This document shows positions 40,835 to 49,807 of a stretch of 64,000 bases of DNA, in pieces; the first letter of the stretch is position 1, and every line of letters starts with the position of its first letter. The notes under the pieces were generated by a model that did no database searches, was not told where the DNA came from, and saw nothing but the letters and a program-made list of their open reading frames with translations. Where the stretch lies: positions 23,771 through 87,770 of the forward strand of contig NZ_JAJOMA010000030.1 of the NCBI RefSeq assembly GCF_021129235.1, given 5' to 3'. The position numbers were made by a program, and so were the translations under genes. Source of the DNA: Kineosporia mesophila (GTDB lineage Bacteria; Actinomycetota; Actinomycetes; Actinomycetales; Kineosporiaceae).

Positions 40835-40868
40835 TTACAGCCGGAAGCGGGACACCAGCTGACGTACG
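40835..40868 (-). pseudogene. remnant of a second MCP gene 3' end
   Basis: Read on the minus strand, this piece encodes [10 protein letters not shown] and a TAA stop, nearly the same as the last residues of the chemoreceptor gene at 41045 ([13 protein letters not shown]). About 27 of 30 bases agree, and similarity stops sharply upstream. It is probably what is left after deletion of one of two tandem receptor genes. The rest of the 272-base gap between cheY and the receptor shows no gene. Confidence 0.55.
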
Positions 40869-41044
40869 GGGTGGTTCCTTGGAGCCTTTCGGTTCGGCAC
40901 CGGCCGTGGGGCGACCTGGATCATCCAGAGCCCATCGGCAACGATGCGCGACGACTGAATACTCAGAGTGTTCGAACTTTTACCCCACTCATCCCGGCCA
41001 CACGTCCGGCCGACAGGCGATGCGACGAGTGGCGTCCGATCCCG

Positions 41045-42670
41045 TCACAGCCGGAACCGGGAGACCAGCTGACGTAGCTCGCCCGACAGTCCGGCGAGCT
41101 CACCGGCGGCCCGCTCGGCCTGGCTGATGCCGTCCCCCGAGGCCTGGGCGGCTCCGGCCACCGAATCCACGCTCGCGGCGATGCTGGCCGAGCCCGCCGC
41201 CGCCTCGGTGATGCTCCGGGCGATCTCCGACGTGGTGGCGGTCTGTTCCTCGACCGCCGAGGCGATCGTGGTCTGGTAGGAGTTGACGTCCTCGATCGTC
41301 TGCGAGATCCGGGCGATCGCCTCGACCGCCTCCTGGGTGTCGGCCTGGATCGTCTCCACCCGGCGTGAGATGTCCTCGGTGGCGCGGGCCGTCTCCTGGG
41401 CCAGTTGCTTGACCTCCTCGGCGACGACCGCGAAGCCCTTGCCCGCCTCCCCGGCCCGGGCCGCCTCGATGGTGGCGTTCAGCGCCAGCAGATTGGTCTG
41501 TTCGGCGATCGAGGTGATCGCCTTGACCACGTTGCCGATCTCCTCGCTGGAGTCACCCAGCTTCCCGACGGTCGCCCGGGCCGTGACCGCCTCGTTCACC
41601 GCGCTGGCGGCCACCCGTACGGCCTGCGCCGACGACGAGGCGATCTCCCGGATGCTGGCCGTCATCTCCTCCGTGCCGGCCGCCACGGTCTGAACGTTCC
41701 CCGACACCTCGGACGCGGTACCGGCCAGGCCGGAGGCCTGCCGGGACGTCGCCTCGGCGTTCGCGGAGATCTGCGAGGAGATGGAGCCCAGGCTGTGGGA
41801 GGCGCCGGAGAGCGTCCCCGACGTCCCGTCGATCTGGATCATGGCCGCGCGCAGGGAGTCCCGGGCCTCGTTCAGGGCCGTGGCCATCTGGCCGATCTCG
41901 TCGCGGCCCCGCACGTCGGCCGTCACCGTCAGGTCTCCGTCGGCCAGCGCCACCAGCGCCAGGCGCAGCCGGTTCACCGGGCCGGACACCATCCGGGCGA
42001 TCCACAGCCCGATGGCGAAGAGCAGCACCGCGCCGATGATCGTGAACACCCAGATCCGGATCGCGGCGTTCCTGGCGTCGGCGGCCGAGGCGTCCGACTG
42101 GTCGGTCATCGACTTGTCGAGACTTGCCGTGATCACCGCGATCTGGTCGCGGACGTCGTTCGCCAGCGGGTCGAAGTCGTTGTTGACCTTGGCCACGTAG
42201 GCGTCGATGGCGCCCCGGCCCAGGTTCAGCCGGGAGGCTGTGGGCAGCAGTTCGTCCTGCCACATCGTCCAGGACTTCTCGGCCGCCGGGATCAGCCTGT
42301 CCTCCAGCACCGTCCGGTCGGCGGCCGGAAGTTCCATCCCCTGGAGCTTCTTCATCAGGCCGAGCGCGTCGTCGTAGTTCTCCTGCGCGCTCGTGAGGTA
42401 TTTGTCCCGGCTCCCGGCGTCCGGGGCGATCACGGTGGCGTAGACGTACCGCCGGAAGCCGCTGTAGTTGGACCGCGCGGAGAGAATCGCCTGACTCTCC
42501 TCGGCGGTGACGTCGACGACGTGCTGACCCGTCTGCTGCACGCTGTTCACGGCGAGCTGACCGGTCACCCCCACCAGCGCGGTCAGGACGACGGCGACGG
42601 CCGCCAGTACCAGGATCTTGACGCCGATCCGGAGGTCGGCGAGGAACGTCAGGGGAGAGCGGTCAGTCAT
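41045..42670 (-). CDS. methyl-accepting chemotaxis protein
   Basis: 541 residues. A short cytoplasmic N-terminus, a first membrane helix ([20 protein letters not shown]) and an extracytoplasmic four-helix-bundle (4HB_MCP-like) sensor of about 150 residues ([20 protein letters not shown]) lead to a second membrane helix ([20 protein letters not shown]), a HAMP domain and the signalling hairpin. The hairpin tip is conserved: [20 protein letters not shown] followed by [20 protein letters not shown]. Methylation helices flank it. The ligand is unknown. The C-terminus lacks an NWETF-type pentapeptide. It precedes cheY on the same strand by about 270 bases, a gap that holds a remnant of a lost duplicate. 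Confidence 0.95.
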   Translation of the reverse strand: MTDRSPLTFLADLRIGVKILVLAAVAVVLTALVGVTGQLAVNSVQQTGQHVVDVTAEESQAILSARSNYSGFRRYVYATVIAPDAGSRDKYLTSAQENYDDALGLMKKLQGMELPAADRTVLEDRLIPAAEKSWTMWQDELLPTASRLNLGRGAIDAYVAKVNNDFDPLANDVRDQIAVITASLDKSMTDQSDASAADARNAAIRIWVFTIIGAVLLFAIGLWIARMVSGPVNRLRLALVALADGDLTVTADVRGRDEIGQMATALNEARDSLRAAMIQIDGTSGTLSGASHSLGSISSQISANAEATSRQASGLAGTASEVSGNVQTVAAGTEEMTASIREIASSSAQAVRVAASAVNEAVTARATVGKLGDSSEEIGNVVKAITSIAEQTNLLALNATIEAARAGEAGKGFAVVAEEVKQLAQETARATEDISRRVETIQADTQEAVEAIARISQTIEDVNSYQTTIASAVEEQTATTSEIARSITEAAAGSASIAASVDSVAGAAQASGDGISQAERAAGELAGLSGELRQLVSRFRL

Positions 42671-42811
42671 GGAGGACCTTCGGCTGAGCCCGGCGTGATG
42701 ACGCCGGTGAGGCGGATCGTCACGACTTCATCGACCGGACGGCCGCCACCTGAATACTCACCGGCCGAACACGTCACACAAGGTTCCGGCATCACCCGTC
42801 CGGACGCACGC

Positions 42812-42844
42812 AGGCCCCCGCACGCAGGTCGCGTGCGGGGGCCT
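42812..42844 (-). terminator. hairpin terminator after the MMPL gene
   Basis: Perfect 14-bp stem (AGGCCCCCGCACGC at 42812-42825 and complement at 42831-42844) with a 5-base loop, 9 bases beyond the MMPL stop on the minus strand. It isolates the MMPL transcript from the chemoreceptor gene downstream. Confidence 0.8.
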
Positions 42845-42853
42845 CACCCCGGT

Positions 42854-45022
42854 TCAGGATGCCGGGGCCGGCTCCTTCTGGTGCTCGAGCTTCTTCTCCA
42901 GGCCCTCGCCCTCTACGTCCAGGCGGGGCAGCACGCGGTCGAGCCAGCCCGGGATCCACCAGGCGGCGTTGCCGAGCAGGGCGAGCACGGCCGGCACCAG
43001 GATCATCCGCACGATGAACGCGTCGACGAAAACCCCGACCGCGAGCGCCAGGGCGATCGGCTTGATGTTGGCGTCGCCCTCGGGCACGAACGCGGTGAAG
43101 ACCGAGACCATGATCAGCGCGGCGGCCGTGACCACCCGGGAACCGGCGGCGTACCCGACGCGCAGGGCCTGACGGGCGTCCCCACCGTTGTGCACGAACT
43201 CCTCGCGGATCCGGGCCACCAGGAACACCTCGTAGTCCATGGCCAGGCCGAAGAGCACGCCCATCAGGATGATCGGCATGAAACTGATGACCGGGCCCTC
43301 GCGCTGCACGCCGAGGAGGTCCCCCAGCCAGCCCCACTCGAACACCGCGGTGACGGCGCCGAACGAGGCCCCGACCGAGAGCAGGTAGCCGAGGGCGGCC
43401 TTGACCGGGACGGCGATGGAGCGGAAGACCGCGCCCAGCAGCACCAGGGAGAGACCGACGACGGCGATGCCGAAGGGCAGCAGGGCGTCGCTGAGGCGGT
43501 CGGAGATGTCGATCGCGATGGCGGTCTGGCCGGTGACACCGACGTCGACGCCGTACTTCTGCTCCAGGTCGGCGTTGGCCGCCCGGATCTCCTTGACCAG
43601 GTCGGAAGTGACCTGGGACGAGGCGCTTCCGGTCGGGATCAGGGCCACCACGGCCAGGTCGCCGTTGGTGTTGACCGCCGCCGAGCTGACCCCGGCCACG
43701 CCCTTCAGTCCGCCGAGTTCCCCGGCCAGCTGAGCCAGGAGCTTCTGCGGGTCGGAGCCGCCCGGGAGGTCGGCGGTGACCAGCAGGGGTGCGTTGGCGC
43801 CGGGGCCGAAGTGGGCGGCGACCAGGTCGAACGCCTTGCGCTGGGTGGTGTCGGAGGCGGCGGTGCCGTTGTCGTTCAGGGCCAGGCGCAGGTCTTTGGC
43901 GGGCACGGCGAGGGCGCCGACGGCGACCACCACGAGCAGGATCGTCACCACCGGGATCCGGATGACGGTGCTCAGCCAGGCGTTGGCGAAGCGGTGACGT
44001 TCCTTGCCCTGAGCGGGTTTCGGCGTCAGACGCGCGCCCAGGAGGCCGAGCAGGGCCGGCAGCAGGGTGAGCGCGATCAGCACGGCCACCAGCACGGCGC
44101 CGGCCGCGGCCACTCCCATCACGGTGAGGAACGGGATGCGGGCGACGGCCAGACCGACCAGGGCGATGATCACGGTCAGGCCGGCGAAGACCACCGCGGA
44201 ACCGGCCTTCGCCACCGCCCGGGCCGCCGACTCCTCCGGGTCGAGGCCGTCACGGAGCTGGTCGCGGTGGCGCGAGACGATCAGCAGCGCGTAGTCGATG
44301 CCGACGGCCAGGCCGATCATCAGGGCCAGGAGCGGCACGGTGCTGGAGATGTCGAGCAGCGGGGTGAAGAGCCAGATCGCGGCCATCGTGGCGCCGACGC
44401 CGACCAGCGCGGTGATCAGCGGGAGCCCGGCGGCGAGGATCGAGCCGAAGGTGACGATCAGCACGATCAGCGCGACCACCACGCCGATCCCCTCGGTCGG
44501 GGTGACCGACGGCAGGGAGACGGCGAAGACCTCACCGCCGAACTCGACCTGGCCGCCCGCGGCCGTGATCGGCTCCGCGGCCTTCTCGATGGAGTCGCGC
44601 AGGGCGTCGGAGTCGTCGCGCCAGTTGCTCTCCACCTGCACGGTGCCCAGGGCGACCTGCCGGTCCTGCGAGATCGCGCCCTTCACCTGCTCGTTGTACG
44701 GGTCGATCACGGCGGTGACGCCGTCGACCTTCGAGACGGCGGCGAGCGAGCTCTGCACCGCCTTCTTCATCTCGGGGGTGGTGACGTCGGACGCGACCGC
44801 GACCACCTGGGCCTGGCCACCGGCCAGTTCGGGGAAGCGGTCGCCGAGCGTGTCGAGGGCCTTCTGCGAGGCGGTGCCGGGAATCCGGAACTCCTCGCTG
44901 GTGCCGCTCCCGAGGGTCACCGCTCCGGCGGCGAGTCCGGCGAGCACCAGGACCCAGACGCCGATGACGACCAACCGCCCCCGGTAGGCGCGCCGGCCGA
45001 GCGCATAAAGCAGCGTGGACAT
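42854..45022 (-). CDS. MMPL-family (RND-type) membrane transporter
   Basis: 722 residues in the usual MMPL layout: one helix, a large extracytoplasmic domain, five helices, a second extracytoplasmic domain and five helices. Conserved segments are SGTSEEFRIPGTASQKALDT near the start, LMIGLAVGIDYALLIVSRHR in the first block (the Asp-Tyr pair of the proton relay) and MGVLFGLAMDYEVFLVARIR in the second. The C-terminal soluble tail is short (LEKKLEHQKEPAPAS). The family exports lipids or hydrophobic compounds using the proton gradient. The divergent tetR gene and the 39-base operator between them show that it is probably kept off until an inducer binds. The substrate is unknown. Confidence 0.92.
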   Translation of the reverse strand: MSTLLYALGRRAYRGRLVVIGVWVLVLAGLAAGAVTLGSGTSEEFRIPGTASQKALDTLGDRFPELAGGQAQVVAVASDVTTPEMKKAVQSSLAAVSKVDGVTAVIDPYNEQVKGAISQDRQVALGTVQVESNWRDDSDALRDSIEKAAEPITAAGGQVEFGGEVFAVSLPSVTPTEGIGVVVALIVLIVTFGSILAAGLPLITALVGVGATMAAIWLFTPLLDISSTVPLLALMIGLAVGIDYALLIVSRHRDQLRDGLDPEESAARAVAKAGSAVVFAGLTVIIALVGLAVARIPFLTVMGVAAAGAVLVAVLIALTLLPALLGLLGARLTPKPAQGKERHRFANAWLSTVIRIPVVTILLVVVAVGALAVPAKDLRLALNDNGTAASDTTQRKAFDLVAAHFGPGANAPLLVTADLPGGSDPQKLLAQLAGELGGLKGVAGVSSAAVNTNGDLAVVALIPTGSASSQVTSDLVKEIRAANADLEQKYGVDVGVTGQTAIAIDISDRLSDALLPFGIAVVGLSLVLLGAVFRSIAVPVKAALGYLLSVGASFGAVTAVFEWGWLGDLLGVQREGPVISFMPIILMGVLFGLAMDYEVFLVARIREEFVHNGGDARQALRVGYAAGSRVVTAAALIMVSVFTAFVPEGDANIKPIALALAVGVFVDAFIVRMILVPAVLALLGNAAWWIPGWLDRVLPRLDVEGEGLEKKLEHQKEPAPAS

Positions 45023-45067
45023 ACGTGTTCTCCCATCAGCGCCCGGGGCAGGGGGCGACTGAACAGC

Positions 45068-45106
45068 TTCGATACAGTTCTGTATTCAATACAGTAATGT
45101 ATCGAA
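45068..45106. promoter_or_regulatory. 39-base near-palindromic operator between MMPL and tetR
   Basis: The halves TTCGATACAGTTCTGTATT and AATACAGTAATGTATCGAA match as inverted repeats at 17 of 19 positions around a central C. Each half holds its own smaller palindrome (ATACAGTTCTGTAT, ATACAGTAATGTAT), so two repressor dimers may bind side by side. Its A/T-rich makeup stands out. It begins 45 bases upstream of the MMPL start. Confidence 0.7.
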
Positions 45107-45243
45107 CAGGAGATGGACAGCCGGGGTGCAGACCTCTCACATCCCCCCGGAGCGTCCGGCGGACCGCGGCCGGCCGCCGGCTGAGGGAGACTGTGCGTTC
45201 GCCCGCCGACGGGCGCGAACCACGAGGAGACCGAGGAACGACC

Positions 45244-45888
45244 GTGACCGAGCAACCGACGCCACCGACCCGGATCACCCCCCGGCGGGCCGCCACCCGG
45301 CAGCGTCTGCTCGCGGCCGCGAGCGCGGTCATCGCCGAGCGCGGGGTGAACGGCGCCAGTGTCGAAAGCATCTGTGAAGAAGCCGGCTTCACCCGGGGCG
45401 CGTTCTACTCGAACTTCGCCACCAAGGAAGACCTGCTGAACGAGCTGATGTCGCAGAAGCACGACGAGCTGCTCGGCCGGATCCGGACGATCCTCGAGCG
45501 CAGCGCCCAGGACCCGCCCGCCGGCGTGGAGATGGTCGACTACCTGGTCGACCAGGTCATGGCCGCCAACCCGCAGGACCGTGAGTCGCGGCTGGTGGAG
45601 AGCGAGGTGGGGCTCTACCTGATCCGGAACCCGGAGCACGCCCCGCTGCTGCTGAAGGCCATGCAGCCGTTCCGCGACGAGCTGCTGCGCCTGCTCACCG
45701 TGGGCCTGGCCCGGGCCGGCCGGCGCCTGGCGGTCGCCCCCGAAGACGCCCTCAACGCCGTGATCGCCGGCTACGAGACCGGCACCACCGCGATGTGGGT
45801 CGCCGCCGCCAGTGGCCACGGCGAGGATCTGGATGTCTGCCGTCGCACCCTGACCATCATCGTCAAGGCGATCTCCGAACCCGCCTGA
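45244..45888 (+). CDS. TetR-family regulator divergent from the MMPL transporter
   Basis: 214 residues from the GTG at 45244, with GAGG upstream; longer frames would run through the operator and are rejected. Helix-turn-helix: RGVNGASVESICEEAGFTRGAFYSNFATKEDLL. The C-terminal domain is helical (DYLVDQVMAANPQDRESRLV, EDALNAVIAGYETGTTAMWV). Divergent orientation and the shared 221-base region with a long palindrome indicate repression of both genes. The effector is unknown, probably a lipophilic substrate of the transporter. Confidence 0.92.
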   Translation: MTEQPTPPTRITPRRAATRQRLLAAASAVIAERGVNGASVESICEEAGFTRGAFYSNFATKEDLLNELMSQKHDELLGRIRTILERSAQDPPAGVEMVDYLVDQVMAANPQDRESRLVESEVGLYLIRNPEHAPLLLKAMQPFRDELLRLLTVGLARAGRRLAVAPEDALNAVIAGYETGTTAMWVAAASGHGEDLDVCRRTLTIIVKAISEPA

Positions 45889-45989
45889 CGCTTCTTCGTA
45901 GTCTGCCCCCGTGACCCTTGGCGGACAAACTGTGACCTGATAGACAGTCACTCGCCTCTGTCGTACACCGTCAGTGAGGGGAAGTGACG

Positions 45990-46220
45990 ATGTCGTCCTC
46001 AGAACCTCCCGAGGAGCCGCACCGTGGGCACTCGGACGCCAGTCACTGGAACTGGTTCCTGCTCATCCCGATCGTGATCCCACTGAGCACACCGCTCTTC
46101 AATCACGACGGCCCCCGCCTGTTCGACTTCCCGCTGTTCTACTGGCTGCAACTGGCCTTCGTGCTGCTCGGGGTCGGCTGCACCGCGCTCGTCTACACCA
46201 AGACGAAGCGGAGGGACTGA
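45990..46220 (+). CDS. DUF3311 small membrane protein
   Basis: 76 residues with two membrane helices: NWFLLIPIVIPLSTPLFN and FPLFYWLQLAFVLLGVGCTA, ending in a basic KTKRRD. The ATG at 45990 is chosen because GGGG lies eight bases upstream; a GTG six bases earlier is too close. DUF3311 genes regularly precede sodium:solute symporters of the MctP type, as here, with three bases between the genes. It is probably an accessory or small subunit of the transporter. Confidence 0.85.
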   Translation: MSSSEPPEEPHRGHSDASHWNWFLLIPIVIPLSTPLFNHDGPRLFDFPLFYWLQLAFVLLGVGCTALVYTKTKRRD

Positions 46221-46223
46221 GGC

Positions 46224-47855
46224 ATGCCACACGCGTCCGACCACATCGTCGAACTCGTCGTCTTCACTTCCCTGTTCCTGCTCGTCTCGGTGATGGGCTT
46301 CGCCGCCGCCCGCTGGCGGCGCGCCGAGTCGCTCGATCATCTGGATGAATGGGGGCTCGGGGGAAGAAATTTCGGCACCTGGGTGACCTGGTTCCTGCTC
46401 GGCGGTGACCTCTACACGGCCTACACCTTCGTCGCGGTGCCGGCGCTGGTCTTCTCCTCCGGGGCGATCGGCTTCTACGCCGTGCCGTACACGATCCTGA
46501 TCTACCCGCTGGCGTTCCTGGTGATGACCCGGCTGTGGTCGGTGAGCTACCGGCACGGCTACGTCACCCCGGCCGACTTCGTGCGGGGGCGCTTCGGCTC
46601 ACCCACGCTGGCCCTGCTGGTCGCGATCACCGGCATCGTCGCCACCATGCCGTACATCGCGCTGCAGCTGATCGGCATCGAGGCGGTGCTCAAGGTGATG
46701 GGCGTGACCGGCCACCTGCCGATCATCATCGCGTTCCTGATCCTGGCCGTGTACACGTACAGCTCGGGCCTGCGGGCGCCGGCGCTGATCGCCTTCGTCA
46801 AGGACACGCTGATCTACCTGGTGATCATCGTGGCCGTGATCGTGATCCCGTACAAGCTCGGCGGCTGGGGGGTGATCTTCGGCAGCGCCGAACAGGCCCT
46901 GGGCCAGACCAACCCGAACACCGGGGCGCCCAGGGGCAGCATCCTGCTGAACGCGAACAACCAGCTGCAGTACGTCACCCTGGCTCTCGGCTCGGCCCTG
47001 GCGCTGTTCCTCTACCCGCACTCGCTCACCAGCGTGCTGGCGGCCAGGAGCCGCGACACGATCAAGAAGAACATGTCCGCGCTACCGGCCTACAGCTTCC
47101 TGCTCGGGCTGATCGCGCTGCTGGGCTACATGGCCATCGCGGCCGGGGTGAAGCCGCTGGGCAAGGACACCAACACGATCGTGCCCTCGCTGTTCGACCA
47201 GATGTTCCCGGACTGGTTCGCGGGCGTGGCCTACGCGGCGATCGGGATCGGGGCGCTGGTTCCGGCCTCGATCATGTCGATCGCGGCGGCCAACCTGTTC
47301 ACCCGCAACGTCTACAAGGAGTACCTGAAGCGCGACGCCACCCCGGCGCAGGAAGCCGGCGTCAGCAAGATCACCTCGCTGGTGGTGAAGGTCGGCGCGG
47401 TCGCGGTGATCCTCTTCCTCGACCCGCAGTTCGCCATCGACCTGCAGCTGATCGGGGGCGTCCTGATCCTCCAGACGCTGCCGTCCGTGGCCCTCGGGGT
47501 ATATACGCGCTGGCTGCATCCCTGGGCGCTCAGCACCGGTCTGGTGGCCGGGCTGGCGGTCGGGATCGGGATGCTCTACCAGATCCCGAACCCGAACAAC
47601 GGCAAGGACCACTTCGGCGGATCCGCCTACAAGCTGTCGCTCGCCGGGTTCGACAGCGACAAGCAGATCTATGTCGGGTTCGTGGCGGTCCTGGCCAATC
47701 TGATCGTCACCGTGCTGCTCACCCTGGTGCTGCGGCGGGCCGGGGCACCCGAGCTGCCCGATGCCACCCAGGCGGGGGACTTCACCGTGGAACGTGCTCC
47801 GGAGGCACCCCCACCGGCCGCTTCCGGAGCACCCGCCACCCTCGCGGGGGACTAG
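46224..47855 (+). CDS. sodium:solute symporter family protein (MctP-like)
   Basis: 543 residues, about thirteen membrane helices. The early segment ESLDHLDEWGLGGRNFGTWVTWFLLGGDLY is typical of the monocarboxylate/organic acid branch of the SSS family, as are LYPHSLTSVLAARSRDTIKK and PASIMSIAAANLFTRNVYKE. The related rhizobial MctP imports lactate, pyruvate and alanine; the substrate here is not certain. It forms an operon with the DUF3311 gene. The C-terminal tail is Pro/Ala-rich. A large hairpin terminator follows. Confidence 0.9.
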   Translation: MPHASDHIVELVVFTSLFLLVSVMGFAAARWRRAESLDHLDEWGLGGRNFGTWVTWFLLGGDLYTAYTFVAVPALVFSSGAIGFYAVPYTILIYPLAFLVMTRLWSVSYRHGYVTPADFVRGRFGSPTLALLVAITGIVATMPYIALQLIGIEAVLKVMGVTGHLPIIIAFLILAVYTYSSGLRAPALIAFVKDTLIYLVIIVAVIVIPYKLGGWGVIFGSAEQALGQTNPNTGAPRGSILLNANNQLQYVTLALGSALALFLYPHSLTSVLAARSRDTIKKNMSALPAYSFLLGLIALLGYMAIAAGVKPLGKDTNTIVPSLFDQMFPDWFAGVAYAAIGIGALVPASIMSIAAANLFTRNVYKEYLKRDATPAQEAGVSKITSLVVKVGAVAVILFLDPQFAIDLQLIGGVLILQTLPSVALGVYTRWLHPWALSTGLVAGLAVGIGMLYQIPNPNNGKDHFGGSAYKLSLAGFDSDKQIYVGFVAVLANLIVTVLLTLVLRRAGAPELPDATQAGDFTVERAPEAPPPAASGAPATLAGD

Positions 47856-47881
47856 CCACTCAGGGTCACCCAGCAAAGCCG

Positions 47882-47935
47882 CTGCACAACCGTGGGCCCC
47901 GGGACAACTCGGTTCCGGGGGCCCGCGTTGTGCAG
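47882..47935 (+). terminator. large hairpin terminator after the symporter
   Basis: Outer arms CTGCACAAC/GTTGTGCAG pair perfectly. Inner GGGCCCC-type runs extend the stem with few mismatches, giving an approximately 20-bp stem. It lies 26 bases after the stop and 32 bases before the helicase start. Confidence 0.75.
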
Positions 47936-47966
47936 GAAGGCCCCGGGCTCCGTAGATTAGTGGGCG

Positions 47967-49775
47967 ATGAACACCGATCCCGCTGTCCGCGACACCCCGG
48001 AAGACTCCGCGGACGTCCCCCATTCCCCCGCCGAGCCGCCGGAGCCGCGCGAGGCCCAGCCCACGTTCGCTGACCTCGGGATCGACGAGCGTGTGCTTCG
48101 AGCCCTCAGCGATGTCGGCTACGAGATGCCCTCCCCCATTCAGGCCGCGGCGATCCCGCCACTGATGGAGGGGCGCCACCTGGTCGGTCTGGCCCAGACC
48201 GGTACCGGTAAGACCGCGGCGTTCGCGCTGCCGGTACTCAGCCGTATCGACCTCTCCCAGCGCGCCCCGCAGGCCCTGGTGCTCGCTCCCACCCGGGAAC
48301 TGGCGCTGCAGGTGGCCGAGGCCTTCGGCCGCTACTCCCACCACATCCCGGGTCTGCACGTGCTGCCGATCTACGGTGGGCAGAGCTACGGCGTGCAGCT
48401 GGCCGGCCTCAAGCGCGGCGCCCACATCGTCGTCGGTACGCCCGGACGGGTGATCGATCACTTGGAGAAGCGCACTCTCGACCTCTCCCAGCTGAAGTAC
48501 CTGGTGCTGGACGAGGCCGACGAGATGCTCCAGATGGGCTTCCAGGAAGACGTCGAGACGATCCTCAGCACCACCCCCGACGACAAGCAGGTGGCTCTCT
48601 TCTCGGCCACCATGCCGCCGCAGATCCGCCGCATCTCGAAGAAGTACCTCACCGACGCGGCCGAGATCACCGTGGCCAACCGCACGGTGACGTCGGTCAA
48701 CACCCGGCAGCGCTACATCTTCGTGGGTCACCAGCAGAAGGTGGACGCCCTCACCCGGGTCCTCGAGGTCGAGGACTTCGAGGCGATGATCATCTTCGTC
48801 CGCACGAAGCAGTCCACCGAGGAGCTGGCCGAGCGGTTGCGGGCGCGGGGCTTCTCGGCCGCCGCCATCAACGGCGACCTGGCCCAGCAGCAGCGTGAGC
48901 GCACGATCGACCAGCTCAAGTCCGGTCAGCTCGACATCCTGGTGGCCACCGACGTCGCCGCCCGGGGTCTTGATGTGGAACGCATCACCCACGTCGTGAA
49001 CTTCGACATCCCGCACGACAGCGAGTCGTACGTGCACCGGATCGGCCGCACCGGCCGGGCCGGGCGCTCGGGCGAGGCCCTGCTGTTCGTCACGCCGCGG
49101 GAGAAGCGCCTGCTCGGCTCGATCGAGCGGGCCACCCGCTCGACGATCGAGGAGATGCCGCTGCCGACGGCCGACGACGTGAACTCGACGCGTGTCGGCA
49201 AGTTCACCGACTCGATCAAGGCCAGCCTGGAGAGCCCCGAGGTGGCCGTGTTCCGCGGTCTGATCGAGGAGTTCCTGGCCGAGAACGACGTGCCGGCGAC
49301 CGACGTGGCCGCCGCCCTGGCCGTGATGGCTCAGGCCGGTAAGTCCTTCCTGCTGCCGCCCGACCCGCCGCCCTCGGCCCGTCGTCCGGCCCGGGAGCCC
49401 GCGGGCGCGGCCCGGGGTGGCCGTCCCGCGCCGCGCGTGGCCGGTCCGCGGCGTCCCCGGGGCGACGTGCCCCTGGCGACCTACCGCATCGCGGTCGGCC
49501 GCCGGCACCGGGTGCAGCCCGGGGCCATCGTCGGGGCGATCGCGAACGAGGGCGGCCTGGGCCGGTCCGACTTCGGTCACATCGACATCCAGGCCGACCA
49601 CACCCTGGTCGAGCTGCCCGCCAACCTGTCGCGCGAGACCGTCGAGGCACTGACGCAGACCCGGATCTCGGGGAAGCTCATCCACCTCACCAAGACCGAC
49701 GGGGCACCGCCGCAGCACCCGCGGGGCACGGCCGACAGCCGCAAGCCGTTCCGCAAGTCGTACCCGGGTAAGTAA
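47967..49775 (+). CDS. DEAD-box ATP-dependent RNA helicase with DbpA-like C-terminal domain
   Basis: 602 residues. Core motifs in order: Q motif region YEMPSPIQAAAIPPLMEGRH, Walker A LAQTGTGKTAAFALP, PTRELALQ, TPGRVIDH, LDEADEML, SAT in LFSATMPPQ, then in the second RecA-like domain IIFVRTKQSTEELAERL, ATDVAARGLDVERITHVVNFD and HRIGRTGRAGR. A Pro/Arg/Gly-rich linker precedes a DbpA-type RNA-binding domain (YRIAVGRRHRVQPGAIVGAI, GHIDIQADHTLVELPANLS). The layout matches CsdA/DeaD, which unwinds structured RNA in ribosome assembly, RNA decay and cold adaptation. All motifs look intact. Confidence 0.94.
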   Translation: MNTDPAVRDTPEDSADVPHSPAEPPEPREAQPTFADLGIDERVLRALSDVGYEMPSPIQAAAIPPLMEGRHLVGLAQTGTGKTAAFALPVLSRIDLSQRAPQALVLAPTRELALQVAEAFGRYSHHIPGLHVLPIYGGQSYGVQLAGLKRGAHIVVGTPGRVIDHLEKRTLDLSQLKYLVLDEADEMLQMGFQEDVETILSTTPDDKQVALFSATMPPQIRRISKKYLTDAAEITVANRTVTSVNTRQRYIFVGHQQKVDALTRVLEVEDFEAMIIFVRTKQSTEELAERLRARGFSAAAINGDLAQQQRERTIDQLKSGQLDILVATDVAARGLDVERITHVVNFDIPHDSESYVHRIGRTGRAGRSGEALLFVTPREKRLLGSIERATRSTIEEMPLPTADDVNSTRVGKFTDSIKASLESPEVAVFRGLIEEFLAENDVPATDVAAALAVMAQAGKSFLLPPDPPPSARRPAREPAGAARGGRPAPRVAGPRRPRGDVPLATYRIAVGRRHRVQPGAIVGAIANEGGLGRSDFGHIDIQADHTLVELPANLSRETVEALTQTRISGKLIHLTKTDGAPPQHPRGTADSRKPFRKSYPGK

Positions 49776-49807
49776 AGGCTCCACCCCCGGTCGCCGAGTC
49801 AGACTCG

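Noticed and set aside
41405..45097. 1230-codon open frame on the plus strand
   Set aside because: It is antisense to the chemoreceptor and MMPL genes, rich in Gly/Arg/His/Gln as expected for a shadow frame in high-GC DNA, and contains no domain. The same applies to long antisense frames at 2377-4182, 4806-6575, 8279-10357, 14181-17018, 25077-27221, 47082-49784, 59250-60854 and 60844-62577.
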